Assembly: GCF_000715075.1 (NCBI RefSeq)
Contig: NC_134101.1
Coordinates: 194,948,103-195,012,102 of the forward strand
DNA from: Nicotiana tabacum
Taxonomy: Eukaryota > Streptophyta > Magnoliopsida > Solanales > Solanaceae
DNA: 64,000 nt
Direction: 5' to 3'
Of this stretch, positions 1 to 13,263 are shown piece after piece (the first letter of the stretch is position 1; every line of letters begins with the position of its first letter). Under the pieces are notes generated by a model that worked only from the letters and a program-made list of their open reading frames with translations, searched no databases and had not been told where the DNA came from. A program made the translations under genes and the position numbers.

Positions 1-154
1 TCCGAGGTTAAGCTCTACCTCCATCTGCATTTCTGCATTGCATAAGGCTACTATTCTGCCTTCCGAGGTTAAGCTCTACCTCCATTTGCATTTCTGCATT
101 GCATAAGGCTACCATTCTATCTTCCGAGATTAAGCTCTACCTCCACATTTGCAT
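1..154 (+). repeat. Tandem repeat, about 61-bp unit
   Basis: The phrase TCCGAGGTTAAGCTCTACC restarts at positions 1, 62 and about 123, giving two full units and a partial third that runs into the next array. The units differ by only a few substitutions. The array lies in the 3' non-coding region of element U. Confidence 0.9.
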
Positions 155-580
155 GGCTGAAAGAGCGCCACCTTATTTATATTTGCATGGTTGAAAGATC
201 GCCACCTTATTTACATTTGCATGGCTGAAAGATCGCCACCTTATTTACATTTGCATTGGCTGAAAGATCGCCACCTTATTTACATTTGCATTGGCTAAAA
301 GATCGCCATCTTATTTACATTTTCATTGGCTGAAGGATCGCCACCTTATTTACATTTGCATTGGCTGAAAGATCGCCACCTTATTTACATTTGCATTGGC
401 TGAAAGATCGCCACCTTATTTACGTTTGCATTGGCTGAAAGATCACCACCTCTACATTTGCATGGCTGAAAGATTGCCGCCTCTACATTTGCTTGGCTGA
501 AAGATTGCCACCTCTATATTTGCATCTCATGGGCTGAAAGATCGCCACCTCCTGCATTGCATAGGCTGAAAGATCGCCAA
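155..580 (+). repeat. Tandem repeat, about 35-bp unit, 13 copies
   Basis: The unit reads GGCTGAAAGATCGCCACC, then TTATTTACATTTGCATT. It recurs about 13 times with small changes, and the last copies are shorter and more diverged. Arrays of this kind are common in the 3' untranslated region of Tat/Ogre elements. The related element W has an array at the matching place (60080-60770) with a different unit. Confidence 0.92.
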
Positions 581-1164
581 ATTGTCCAAAGGTGTTATTG
601 TTTGGAGGCACCATTTTCATAGCCCGAGAACGCCATGCCATGGCCTAAGGACCCCTTCTATTTTTTGGATATTATTATTCAAAGGTATCATAGTTCAGAG
701 GCATCATTCTCATAGCCCGAGAGCATCCTTTCATGGCATGCAAATCCTTTATTATACGCTTCATGGCCCAAGACACCATGGTCTGAGGACGTCATCCTAA
801 CCGTCCGAGGACAAATATTCATGGTCCGACGAGAATTTGCATCATGTTTAATTTTATGCACAATATATGCTTGTATTGTTTATTTGCAGGCAAAACAGCG
901 AGCAACGACCATCTCAGCAGGAGCAATCCCGCATCCCTATCAAATTTCAGCCATCCACCCCAACCTGAATATTGCGTCCGTTCTTAAAAGTCTCCATCAG
1001 ACCTACTCCGCCGATAGATCCTGAACTACATATGGCATAATTCCTGTAAAACCAGGGATATGTAGGCTATTCAAAACTAGAGTACGGCCTAAGTCTCCTT
1101 GAACTCTTTCGTTCGGTCAAAATTGGCCATCATATCTTTACCCGACAACTCTTTCATCCTTCCC

Positions 1165-1181
1165 GAGTAAAGAGGGACAAC
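1165..1181 (+). other. Polypurine tract of U
   Basis: The stretch GAGTAAAGAGGGACAAC abuts the LTR start TGTTGATACCC. This is where plus-strand DNA synthesis would be primed. The same arrangement occurs inverted in W at 50277-50296. Confidence 0.75.
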
Positions 1182-2355
1182 TGTTGATACCCAATTTCCC
1201 CCCGTATATTTTAATATGCAAAATACTTTCAAAATAGCATGAATATGCATATTTAAGTATGTCCCAAGGTTTTAATATTTTTCTCTTAATTGTAAGGATT
1301 TTTAAATCAATTTATTGCCTTATTTTATCAAGAAAAACCCAATAATTGTTCCCAAAAATTATCATTTTGGTGATTCATCTATTGGATTCTCATATTTGCA
1401 TTAAATATAGCTAACATATTTTTTTGCATATATTTATATAAATTTATTTAGTATTTTAAAGCTAAATTTCACGTAATTGCGATATTAGCCCTTTTAAGAT
1501 TTAATGGTGTTTATATTTATAAAAATAACTTCAGTATTTTTAATTGGATAATTATGTATTATAAATCATTTTGATGCTTTCAATTTATTTTTGGAAATTA
1601 ATTTACTATTTTTTATAATTTTAAAGGGAAAACTGGCTATTTAAATAATAGCCCAATCTGTTTCAATTTTAGCCTAAAATCTGACCCCTAATTGGACCCC
1701 AATTTCAGCCCAATTTCAATTAAAACCTGACCCAGGCCCCAATTACCCCTACCCGACCCAAAACCTTATTAAATCCTAGCCGTTGATCAAAAAGATCAAC
1801 GGCTCTCATCCGTCCTTAGCTTTTTAACCAAACGACCCCTCCAATACCCCTCTCATTCCTCACTCATCTCTATCTCTCTACTTCTGGTTCTCTCTAGAAC
1901 CTTCCCTCTCCTCTCCTCTCCGATGAGTTTTGTTCATCTTCTCTGACCACCTTCTAACCTAAATCTATGGTGGTCTCACCACCCACCAAGCCACCTATGG
2001 CTCCTCAAGTTTGGTTAACTTAAGCTTCATGACTCGACCACGAAGATTTGGGTCCAGACCACTGATGATTCAAGCTTTACGGCCATCTCTGGCCCTACTC
2101 CGGCAAGCTATGTCTGTTTCGAGCCTGGCTACGACTCCTTCTGTTTAGATCCAAGCCTTTCTCACCGTTTGGGTTCCTTTGAAAACCCTAGCTTTGAGGT
2201 TTTTCTGATCTATTTAGATCTGTTCCAGATCTATGCTTTCCCTAAGTTTTTAAACGATTTTCTGGATTTTCTTTCAAAAAACTATACTTTCGAAACCATC
2301 TCTTTTTCCGATCTAGGGATTTTCTGAAATATTTAGATGTGATTTTCTCTTTCTT

Positions 2356-2680
2356 TTGTGTGTTCCTTCTACTATATTTTCCTCTACTGTGTTCTCATAT
2401 GTTTCTTCTACTGTATTTTCCTCTACTATGATTCTTGTGTGTTTCTTCTACTGTATTTTTCCCTACTGTGTTCTCGAGTGTTTCTTATTAAGTTTCCTAC
2501 ACTATGTTCTAGTTAAGTTTCTTCTAATATTTCTTAATATGTTTCTCCTACTGTTCTTATCAATTTCTCCAGTATGTTTCGTATTAGTTTCTTCTACCAT
2601 GTTTTCTTTGAACTCTTCTGCTATGTTTCGCATGTTACTCTTCTATCATGTTTCTCATGAGTTTTGTTGCTGAGAGTAAC
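2356..2680 (+). repeat. Degenerate T-rich tandem repeat inside the LTR of U
   Basis: Phrases such as GTTTCTTCTACTGT and CCTCTACTGTGTTCT recur roughly every 25-30 bases. The stretch gives a spurious frame rich in Phe, Leu and Ser. I regard it as a low-complexity array, not a gene. Confidence 0.65.
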
Positions 2681-4124
2681 ATGTTAAAGGTTTCAATTCT
2701 TTTCTGAGACCTCTGAACCTATTTCGACTCAATTACTTGTCCTCTCATCTCTGCACTCGATTGATGGTTGAAACCCTAGAATTTGGGGGTTCTTCCTAGT
2801 TTGGAAACCATTGGCTATGTGATTTTCCTGAACTGGTTTTATTTTAAAAACCCTAACTCTTTCAGACTAGTTCCGAGTCTTTGAACTGAGTTTTGAAATC
2901 CTTATTTTTCATATGATTCTGACTTTTGCTTTACACTGGATCTTTTTTGCTACTTCTCTTCTACATTGCTAACCTATGTGACAACCATGCTCCTGTAGCC
3001 TATTATCTACTGATTTTGCTTTGACACGACATCTTCTTTCAGCTTGACATGTATGTATGCTCTTTATATGTGATGGACTTCCCTCTAAAATAGCTTTCAA
3101 ATTTGGGATTGGTTCAGACTTCCTTCTTAATAGGTCTGATTGATTTCTTTCCATTGTTTGCTGATTTCCCTATGATTCGACTTAATTTAAAACCTTTCTC
3201 AGCTTTTCTAACTTGGTTCATTCATGGACCAATAATTACAAAATCTCTGACTCTTGATTTACTGGCTACTAATTGATTTTCTTACCTTATTTGTACAACC
3301 GTGTATTTCAAAGTTCTGTCCCTTAAATAACTTTTTATGTATTTGCCCCTAATTGCATGCTTTGCACAAAAAGTTTATTGGACTTCTTCCCTTAAGTAGT
3401 TTTCCCATTTGAATCTGAATTCCTTAATTAAAAGAAGTCTTGTGTGATTGATTCTTAATTGATAATCAGTTCCTTAACTGTTTTCTTACCTTATTTCTTC
3501 CTGATTTTCACACTATAAAGGCACGCCTCTTTCACAAACTCAGAAAGGAATTCACAATCTTTCTGAACTCACATTCATACACAATAGTATTCTCTCTTGT
3601 CTGCACTGTGGCCTGTTTACAAGACCTACTGCTTTTCTCTATTTATTTCTTTGAAACTGGTATGTCCTAATTTAAGCTTTAGCACCACAACAATGTGTTT
3701 ATTTACTGCTTTTGTATCCATGTCTACTTACTGTTTCTATACTTGAATTAGCATGCTAATTTATTTCCACCTGCTCCTATTATGAATCCCAAAACCCTTG
3801 CCCCCTATGTGTTTGAGCTATGGTTTAAGGCATGCCAAAATTCAAATTATTGTCCATGAACTAAACTTGATCCCTTGGGATCCTAACCTCTAATAATGTG
3901 TTCTAGTAGGCTTCTGGGTATACTAGCACTCTCAATTGCTGGGTATACCCACAACCTGCCTAGTCTTTTCAATTTCCCTATTCCCACTATACCTCTATGT
4001 GTACTTATTTGTAGCTATTTCCCTTTCCCCCTTTCAAAATTCTGTTTCTGCACTTGCACACTCTCTTAGTCCTTAAGTTATGCCCCCCTCTTGTGAGCCT
4101 TGCCTTGGGACCTTGAGCTCCCTC

Positions 4125-4420
4125 TGAGTATAGATGCCATGTCTATAAGTATTTCTGAATTCTGTATGCTATCATATAGAAATCATGTCCATAAGTACCT
4201 GGAAATCTAAATTCTGCATCTGCATATAGAGAAATATGCCTATAGGTCCTTCTAAATCCCGTATATCCGTTCTTCATCTAGCAATCATGTTCATAGGTCT
4301 TAAACAAAAAAAAAATTCAGCATCTAGATATCATGTCTATAAGGCTTCTGCATTCTTTACCATGTCTATAAAAGGTTTTAAAATCGACAACGCATAGAAA
4401 GTATGTCTATAGGAACTATT
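4125..4420 (+). repeat. Dispersed 'catgtctataag' motif array in the LTR of U
   Basis: A phrase near ATAGAAATCATGTCTATAAG recurs at 45-70 base spacing (around 4136, 4170, 4220, 4270, 4325, 4365 and 4400). The same motif, inverted, is repeated in W at 26780-27290. V at 63119-63290 has a regular 46-bp array at the corresponding place. Confidence 0.6.
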
Positions 4421-5534
4421 AATCGAATCTGAATCGCTTCATTTACTTTTAAATAACGACGTGTCATCATCTGTAGAACTTATAACCTTTTTGCTAAAAA
4501 CTTGCCTTTCTATAATACTCTGGCAACCTTTCTTATCCAGTACGCATGTTGTTTATTTCAATACTTTCTGAATTCATTATATACCATGTCTATAGGATCC
4601 TTGTCCAATACTTAGGCAAGCTTTAGGGTGAAAATTATAAATAGAATATGTTTTATTAATTACAACCAGCAGATAGGCCTGATTCGGGTTTCTTATCTGA
4701 ATTATGTAATATATCAATCTGCCTTAACTTTTAAGCTCTTAATCAGACCCTAAACAGTATGTGTAAGTCATGCTAATTATGTGCTTCTTTGATTGAAGGA
4801 GGTATATCTGAGCCTTTTTACTTGTTATGTGCTCCTCCCTAACTTGCTATACATATTTTTGTATGTCGCCTTAGAATTTTGCCTTTGAAACTAAAAACAA
4901 ACCTAAAATACCTCCCTTTTAGGATTAGTAGTCTTAAATACCTCCGGGGCTGATAGGATTGGGACGGGTAATAGCATGCAATAAGTAAACGAGATCATTC
5001 CGCGCTTTAATACCTTAACGGGGTGAGAAAGGGTAGATATGGATATGATGACCATGCGATAACATCACATGTAGCCCCTCACTAAGGAGTGATTACCGGA
5101 TGTTGTGTGGGGTGATCCATATTATTAATAAACCTAGGACCCCCCTTTCCTTTGTTTCTTTGTTTCTTTTAAATTTTCAAATTATTTCTTTCTTTAGTTC
5201 TTTCCAACTTTGTTTATTTGTAACCATTACGTGAAAATCCCCTCTTATTTGAAGTTCTTACTTGCCTACGTGTTATTTGTACCTAAAGTCACAACAACGG
5301 TTTGGCCAGGAACCACACTAGTGGATCCTGAGGGGTGCCTAACACCTTCCCCTTGGGATAATTTCAAGCCCTTACCCAATCTCTGGTTACTCAAATCAAA
5401 ACCCTTCTTAGTGTCCTAATGCATTTAAATCATTAGGTGGCGACTCTTCAATTCAAAACCCAAATCCCAAAAGGGAACAAGTTGTCGTCCCAAATGTCAT
5501 AAACCTAATTTCGCGAGAAAAAGAGGGCGCGACA

Positions 5535-5776
5535 GACCTTATTTACAATCTCCATGTCATTTAGTGTTTAGTCAGTTTAGTAGCCATTCAGTTTAGTACC
5601 TATTCAGTTTAGTATCTCATCAGTTCAGTAATCGTGTATTCATTTAGTTTAATATGCAAGTGTTCATGGCATTTCAGTGTTCACATGGTTCCATCAGTCC
5701 TGCTTAACGTCCAGAGTTAGTCGTAGCTACAACCAGAATAATCATTCGAGGACGAATGATCCCAAAGGGGAGATAA
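5535..5776 (+). mobile_element. 3' internal end of Tekay-type element T
   Basis: This fragment starts at the outer edge of U and runs into an LTR. It has loose repeats of TCAGTTTAGTA, then a hairpin at 5741-5760, then the polypurine tract CCCAAAGGGGAGATAATA. The hairpin plus purine tract also closes the internal regions of R and Q, which identifies it as the end of a chromovirus (Tekay/Del) element. No coding part of T is in the window. Confidence 0.72.
5741..5760 (+). other. Hairpin before the polypurine tract (element T)
   Basis: ATCATTCG and CGAATGAT form a perfect 8-bp stem around the loop AGGA. Matching hairpins occur at 22946-22963 (R) and 57568-57587 (Q). Confidence 0.85.
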
Positions 5777-5921
5777 TATAATACCCCGTAAATCTGGATT
5801 AGTTGTGGATGTGTTAAATGAGTATTAATGTGATCTTTTAGACATGTGAAGCCCTATCAGGATGAGTGTGGGTAGTGTAACACTCCGTAAATCTGAATTA
5901 GTCGTGTGCGGACGAGGACTA

Positions 5922-6275
<354 letters not shown>

Positions 6276-6377
6276 AAAGTTCTTTGAGTCTAATTTCCAA
6301 CGCTTTAAACCGTTCGTCATTTGGATATTTCTACAAGAAGTTATGACCAAATTACCAACGGCTGGCGGAGGAGTGTG

Positions 6378-6526
6378 CGGATGCGAAACATCCGAGGCCG
6401 TGTCCCAAAAGAGGGGTTGGCAGTGAAGTGCTTCCATAGAACCCGGGTCAGCATCCGAGCTCCTGATAGGAGTGAACTGGGGATGCGAAACATCCGAGGC
6501 CGCATTCGAAATCTAGGCCTATAAAC
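6378..6526 (+). promoter_or_regulatory. LTR promoter of T: paired palindromic repeats and a TATA box
   Basis: A 22-base direct repeat starting GGATGCGAAACATCCG occurs at 6379-6400 and 6481-6502. Each copy contains an inverted repeat (GGATG/CATCC around CGAAA). The TATA box TATAAAC is at 6520-6526, about 20 bases after the second copy. The layout resembles a U3 enhancer next to a core promoter. Enhancer function is inference. Confidence 0.55.
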
Positions 6527-7613
6527 ACAATTTCGGGTCCATCTTCCCCCATTTTTTGGACGAATTTTAGGATTTTCCTCCAGTCTCTCAAGACCTCCAA
6601 CCCCTCCCATCTTCAAGGTAAGAAATCCCCATTATCTTGGTGTAGATTCCATCATTTCTACACTAGTATTGATGAAATCTACACATAAAATACTTAGATC
6701 TTCAAGAGATTTTTTCAAGAACTCAAACGAGGGTTTTGCAAGATTTCTTCCAAAAAAGTAATCCTACACCCTTAGACTTACATGTATGAATTTATTAAGG
6801 AAATATGAGTACTGGAACTCTTGGTATGGTGATTGAAAGCCATAAGTTCCCAATTTAATTACATAACTATTGTAGAGATTGAAAGATGATTATTTGATGA
6901 AATTTTGTTGGTTGGGTGTGGATGGATGGTCATATATGTGATGTTGGAAGTTATAAATTGGTTAATCATTATGGTGGAGTAAATTTTTGATGAATGGTGG
7001 TAGTTGGATGAACTAATTATATGGTGATGAGATGTAGAGATTTATGCCTACAAGGTGTTTGATAATATGCCTAAATGACTTAAGTTATGGAATTTGTTAC
7101 TAATATTGGTTCCATTGGATATTGCTATTGTAGATTGAAGGTTCTTAGTATTGTGGATCACTGTAGTATCACTAAGGGGCGAAATTGAGGTATGTGAGTC
7201 TAACTCTCTATGTTTGGGAATGTTAATGATTCTCCCTACATTACATTTCTTTTTACAACGTTACTAATTGCCTCAGAAATATAGTTAAGCCTAGTTCCTT
7301 GAATAGTTGCAGAACTTCTATTCTCTAGATTCATAACTCGTTCATGACTTTCACTCTGAACGTTGTGAGCTCAGTGCATATTCAATATAGACTTGGGTTT
7401 GATGCCCCCGAGTCTTAGTACAGATTACTCAGCATGTCATAAACAGTTGAAGTTTCAGTGTTCATAATTAGTTCAAGAATACATGTCTAAGTCTAGTCCT
7501 ATTCAGTATTCCAGTATCATATAACTCAGTGTGATTCAGTATTTCAGTATCACGTGTTGCAGTATGATTCTCAGTTCCTAATTTTGAATCCTTGAATGTT
7601 GAACACCTGTATT

Positions 7614-7742
7614 TGAGCATGAGGCCGTAGTTTATGATTTATGCATTTTGAGTTTGAGGCCGTAGTTATGTATACATATACTTGGGCCCGAGGCTGAAGT
7701 TTGTGCGCATATATATTAGGCCTGAGGCCGCAGTTTAATATT
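7614..7742 (+). repeat. Degenerate tandem array in the LTR of T ('gaggccgtagtt')
   Basis: Four diverged copies of a 35-40 base unit containing GAGGCCGTAGTT. The array lies 724-852 bases before the LTR end, which is a recurrent position (see findings). Confidence 0.75.
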
Positions 7743-8466
7743 CAAATAAGCAGGTTGTTCATCATTCAGAAGAGGGAGTATTCATATCCTTACTTTCTTT
7801 GTTCAGTTCAGTTATCAGCTATTATTTCAGTCATCAGTTATTAGTTATTAGTTATCATCTCAGTTATCAGCTATCATTTCAGTTTCAGTTTCAACAGTTA
7901 TAATTTCAGTTATTAATTATCAGTTCTCAGTTATCAGCTTAGTATTAGTTTTATCATTTATAATTCTTTCTTTCAGTTGCTTTATATACCCGTGCAATTC
8001 AATTGTACTGATGTCCCCTTTTTCCCGGGGCCTGCATCTCACGATGTAGGTACTGATTTATAGGTTGATGATTCAGAGCGCTAGGATTCTCGTACCAGCT
8101 ATTTGGTGATCCCTAGTTCTTTCGGGGCATTATCATTACTTTACAGTCTTTAAGTATTTATAGACAGTCAGTGTTTTCAGTACTCAAATAGAGGCTTCAT
8201 AGACTAGAGTAACGGTTAGACAGAGTTACAAACTTTTTGTGTTAAGCAATATTGTCTACAGACATGTTTAAGACTTATATTAGTGTTTCCACACTTTGAT
8301 TTTTATCATTCAAATTTTCAGTATATCAGCATATGTTAGTTTATCTTCCGCATTTAGTATGTTATGATATCACATGTTGATTCTGCCACCTAGTTGATTC
8401 GCTCGGTCACATGTAGTCAGGCACTGAGTGCCGTGTTATGTCCAGTCCCAGGTTCGGGGCGTGACA

Positions 8467-11445
8467 TATAAGGGCTTATACGGCACCATCTGAATACTCA
8501 ACTGGTAACTGTTGATGTAGGCAAACTCTGCGAAAGGTAAGAACTGGTCCCATGAACCTCTAAAATACATAAACCATGCACTTAATATGTCCTCCAAGAT
8601 CTAAATAGTGCGATGGGACTATCCATCTGTCTGAGGATGAAATGCTATTCTCAACTCAGCCCGCGTGCCCAACTCACTCTGCACGGCTCCCCAAAAATGC
8701 GATGTGAACTATATGCCAAACTGTGTGCCTCCATTAGAAATGGGCATGCCGTGCAGGTAGATAATCTCATGAATGTAAATCTAAGCCAATCTCTCTGAAG
8801 AATAGAATGTCGCCACAAAAATAAAGTGTGTGGACTTAGTCAATCGGTCCATAATAACCTAGACTACGACATACTTCCTCAATGTACGTGGCAAGCCTAC
8901 CCCGAAATACATAGTGATGCGCTCCACTTCCACTCCGATATCTCCAATCTCTGAGTCTATCCATCCGGTTTCTGATGTTTATACTTTGCCAATTGATAAT
9001 TCAAACATCAAGATACATATGCAACAATGACTTTTTTTTTATTCCCCACCACCAATAGTGCTGCTTCAAGTCATGGTACATCTTCATGACACATGGGTGA
9101 ATAGAATAGCGCAAATTGTGAGCCTCTTTAAGGATCAACTCTCTCAACCCATCAATATTTGGAACACAAATCCGGTCCTAAACCTTCATAACACCATCAT
9201 CTCCGATCATAACCTCCTTAGCACCACTAAGCTGCACCGTATCCTTTAACACCAACATGTGAGGATCATCAAACTGGTGAGGCGTTGATACGCTCCAATA
9301 ACAAAGACTGTGCCACAATGCAAGCAAGAACATGATTGGATTTCAAAACATCAAATCTCACAAACTAGTTGGCTAAAGCCTTAACATCCATGGCTAGTGG
9401 CCTCTCTACTACCGGTAAATATGCCAAACTACCCATGCTCTCCACCTTCCAACTCAATGCATCAGCCACTACATTGGCTTTCCCTGGATGGTATAATATT
9501 GTGACATCTTTCAACAACTCTAACCATCTCCGCTGCTACAAATTAAGGTCTTTCTACTTGAATAAGTGCTGGAGACTCCAATGGTTGGTATAGACCTCAC
9601 AATAAATGTCGTACAGATAATCACTCCAAATCTATAGCGTGTGAATAATGGCTACCAACTCTAAGTCATGAACTGGGTAATTATTCTCATGAACCTTCAA
9701 CTGCTGAGACGTGTAGGCAATCACCCTACTATCCTATATTAATAACCGTGCTAAGCCCAATACACGATGAAGCAGAATACATAGTGTAGGATCGCAAACC
9801 TGTAGGCAATACCAACACTGGGTCTGTAGTCAATGTAGTCTTGAGCTTCTGAAAGCTCAACTCACACTCGTTAGACCATCTGAAAAAAGAACCCTTTTGA
9901 GTCAACTTGGTCAATAAGGTTGAGATAGATGAAAACCCCTCTATGAACCAACGATAATAACCCGTCAACCCCAGTAAGCTCCGAATCTCTGTAGTTAAGG
10001 TAGGTCTAGGCCAATTTTGAACTGCCCTAATCTTCACAGGATCCACTTTAATGCCCTTAGAAGATACAACATGGTCCAAAAAGGTAATCGAGTCCAAAAT
10101 AGAACTCACACTTTGAAAAGTTGGCATATAACTAAAGATCCCTTAGAGTCTAAAGTACAATCTGTAGATGCTACTCATGCTCCTCTCCACTACGGGAACC
10201 AAAATATCATCAATGAAGACGATCACAAAAGAACCCAGATAAGGCTTGAATACCCGTTTTATCAAATCCATAAATGTTGCTGGGCATTAGTCAAACCAAA
10301 TGACATCACTGAGAACTCATAGTGACCATACCGAGTTCAAAAAGCTATCTTAGGGACATCTGATTCCCTAATCTTCAACTCATAGTAGACAGATATCAAG
10401 TGAATCTTAGAAACAACCTTGGCTCCCTTAAGCTGATCAAATAAGTCATCAATCCTCGGCAACAAATATTTGTTCTTGATAGTGACCTTATTTAACTACT
10501 GATAGTCTATACACATCCTCATAGAGCCGTCTTTCGTCTTCACTAACAACAGTGGTGCACCCTAAGGCGAGACACTAGGTCTAATGAATCCCTTGTCAAG
10601 CAAATCCTACAACCGCTCATTCAGTTCCTTTAACTCAACTAGGGATATATGGTATGGTGGAATATACATAGGTTGAGTGACCAATGCCAAGTCAATTCAG
10701 AAGTCTATATATCTGTCGAGAGGCATCCCCGATAAATCTTTATGAAACACCTTTGAAAACTCACGCACAACTGCCATTAAATCCATGGAAGGAACCACCG
10801 TACTAGAATCATGGATATAGGCCAAATATGTAGGCACCCCATCTCGACCATATGCCGAGCCTTCACATAAGAAATAACCCTGCTAGTGGAATGGCCAGGA
10901 GTCCCTCTGTCTCTAATCGAGGCAACCCTGGCATGGCTAATGTCACAGCCTTAGTGTGACAGTACAAAATGGAGTGATAAGGTGAAAGTCAATCTATGCC
11001 CAAGATAACATCAAAGTTCACCATATCAAGAAGTAGAAGGTCTAACCTAGTCTCATAGCTCCCAATTGAAACCACACACGAGTGATAAACACGATCTTCC
11101 ACTAATGTGGACACATACACACGAGCTCAAAGAATCACGAGGCATAACCAATTATGAAACAAAAAAGGATGACATGCATGAATTAGTAGAGCCCAGATCA
11201 AATAAAATTAAGGCGTCTCTATGGAAAACCGGAACAATACCTGTGATGAAAACATCAAATGACTCTACCTTAGGTCTAGTTGGGAATGCATAAAAATGCA
11301 GCTGGGCCCTACCACTATGACCTCTGCCTCTCGTACGATCTCTAACTGGTTGGCCTCCACCTCTAATAGCCTAACCACCGGCCTTTAGCTACTTGTGCAA
11401 GCGGTAGAGAAACCAGTGCCAAAATCATGGCACGAGTACCCTACT
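8467..11445 (-). pseudogene. Decayed Tekay gag-pol of element S: protease, RT, RNase H, integrase
   Basis: On the minus strand the order is protease, RT, RNase H, integrase, running from 11445 down to 8467. Visible signatures: protease 'NFDVILGID' near 11010; an RT start resembling 'GAPLLLVKTKDGSMRMCID' near 10510-10560; the RT catalytic FIDD intact at 10206-10217; and an open segment at 9729-10127 containing 'AVQNWPRP' and 'LLGLTGYYRWF'. The integrase core near 8570-8930 includes 'FHPQTDG' and, at the edge, 'FAYINSYQLSIQMVPYK'. Many stop codons and frameshifts interrupt it. It is cut at 8466 by the LTR of T and continues past solo LTR N into gag at 13749. S is clearly older than its insertions. 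Confidence 0.85.
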
Positions 11446-12130
11446 TGTCACGCCCCAACCTCGAGGAACGCGATCGGCACGTAACTGAGTGAACCCGATC
11501 GAGCAAGCCTATCCAGCCTTTCCTACCCGACTTATTCATAATCCAAAGAAGGAAACGCATCACACTCATTAAACACGGGAGAGATCAGTTATATAATTAT
11601 ATAAACGTTGCTAGTTCATTTTTACTTAAACACAATATGCCATAGTTAAGTTTCCAAAAGTACATACAGTTGAAAATATAGTAGAGAAAAGTTTCAAGAT
11701 AAAACGTGATCCAATGACCACCCCAACACCCATACATGACCCACATAAATGTCTACAGAGCCTCTAAGGATACAAAAGACCAATATGACAAAGCCGGTGA
11801 CAAGGCCCCGACTATACCTCAAAATATAGAAATTTATACAAAAGAAGAACTGCACAACCCCTAGGAGAAATGGGGGCTCGCCAAGACTGCTGTAAGGAGG
11901 GAAAGATAGCACTCCCGGCAAAAGGGACGTTAGTACTGTCGAATAGTACTAGTATGTAAGGCAAAAAAAAATCTTAATAGGATGAACAGTGAACAAATAG
12001 AAGGCAATTATAAAATCAACAAGTACTTCACAGGATTACAAGTAAACACCAAATAAGGTTCACATAGTTCCAGTTAAATCTTTCCATCTCTTTAGGTTAA
12101 TAATCTTTAGTGCCAAGTTCAACAACCTAA

Positions 12131-12303
12131 AATGCCACCACATTTTTACACGGAGTCCGGTATCAGCCCGACCGGCTAAGCCATCCCAAGTGAGACATAT
12201 CCAAATTCACAATAATAATCAGAAATCCAACATAAATGCCACCATGTGTACAACATGGCGTCCGATCTTGGCCTGATCGGATAAGTCATCTCACTTGGGA
12301 CAT
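12131..12303 (-). repeat. Two-copy 104-bp tandem repeat in solo LTR N
   Basis: AATGCCACCA starts both copies (about 12131 and 12235). Both continue through a 'tccg..gat/cgg' phrase to AAGTGAGACAT or its variant CACTTGGGACAT. Measured from the LTR end at 11446, the array lies 685-857 bases away. Confidence 0.7.
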
Positions 12304-13263
12304 AACCTCTTTAAATTATTCCTTAATTCACATTTATTTCCATTTTCCATTACATGGCACAAACAACCCCATTTAGTAAGGTGTTCTTGGCACTTGGACA
12401 CATTTTTATAATTCAAGTCCTCTCCTTTATTATTATTATTCATTCAAATAACTTCATCATCCATGTCGATAAGTGCTATCATATAAGGCATGCGTACATA
12501 AGGAAAGAAAAAGAACACTTGGAGAACATAATCACATTTTCAACTAGCATGATTTCAGGATAAACACTTAGAACAATTTTGGAAAAAATCTTTCAGCCCA
12601 ACACATTAAGGCAATCCATCTAGTATGATTAACTCGGAACTCACGCCAATTAATCGGACACGAAGAGTTCAATACTAAGATGAAGAGGGTTAGCCATACA
12701 TACCTTAATTGAATCTTTCCCTAATTCCTACAACAAGTTCCGTAACCTTTAGCACCTTCAATCTATTTAACAATGTAGCACAATTGAGCTCATTATTAGG
12801 AAATTGATCATAGCCCTAGCTCATTGGAGTGTTATATCAAACATTATGTGTCAGGGTCTCATGGCCCCTTTTTAGTGGAAGATTCCTCCAACCCATTCCC
12901 CATTATTTCCTATCTTTGTTTTAGCACTCCCCCACATACCTTAGGATCACATGCATGCAAGGTAACCACCCTAATCTCATAAATTACCTCACTAATGTTC
13001 CCTTTTAGCTACAATATGGAATTGAGAGCTTGGGTGATAGGAGCTTACCTCTTGGAAGGGAGACCTAGGTGCCTTGATTGTTAATCTTCAAGATGTTTAG
13101 GCCAAGGTTTGGTGAACCATTGATGGAGACCCATTCCCCTCTCTTTGAACCTTACCTCTTACTCCAATTATCATAGAAATATGTTGAAAATGGCCTAAGG
13201 GGGTGTTTTAAAGGAATGGGGGTCGAGTTTTAAATTAAGAAAATGGGTGCCCCGACACAGGTC

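Larger units (their letters stand above)
1..1181 (+). mobile_element. 3' internal region of Tat/Ogre-like retrotransposon U (non-coding)
   Basis: This is the non-coding stretch between pol (outside the window) and the 3' LTR of a plus-strand Tat-lineage element. It holds two tandem arrays (1-154 and 155-580). Next comes a diverged zone built on 'catggcc..aggac' phrases, then a block around 1036-1070 (ATTCCTGTAA..CCAGGGATATGTAGGC) that recurs inverted in the related element W near 50395. It ends in a purine-rich tract at 1165-1181 directly before the TG of the LTR. Reading frames here (for example 582-800 and 821-1024) match nothing I recognise. The left end of U is not in the window. Confidence 0.75.
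1182..5534 (+). mobile_element. 3' LTR of Tat/Ogre-like element U (4353 bp)
   Basis: The LTR starts TGTTGATACCCAATTT after a polypurine tract and ends GGGCGCGACA. Very long LTRs are typical of the Ogre/Tat group. Two other copies in the window are inverted: W (25843-27844 plus 47992-50276, about 4.28 kb) and V (61903-63290, incomplete). Shared blocks include the 'GGTGCCTAACACCTTCCC' phrase near 5335 and 'AGGTGGCGACTC' near 5436. I placed the end at 5534, not 5432, because both other copies also stop at this GACA. The base after it differs in each copy, as expected at an insertion edge. No coding potential is recognised. A T-rich stretch lies at 2356-2680. Confidence 0.82.

Noticed and set aside
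155..580. Regularly spaced repeats that might suggest a CRISPR-like array
   Set aside because: The units are contiguous 35-bp tandem repeats without unique spacers, in plant retroelement DNA.
2356..2673. A 105-residue frame rich in Phe, Leu and Ser that looks like membrane segments
   Set aside because: It is a translation of a T-rich degenerate tandem repeat inside an LTR. There is no family resemblance and no gene context.
5432..5450. Ending the U LTR at 5432 with 'TGGCGACTC' as a primer site
   Set aside because: W and V continue past this block to a GACA end and then change to different neighbours, so the LTR edge is at 5534. U is also followed by another element there, not by its own interior.
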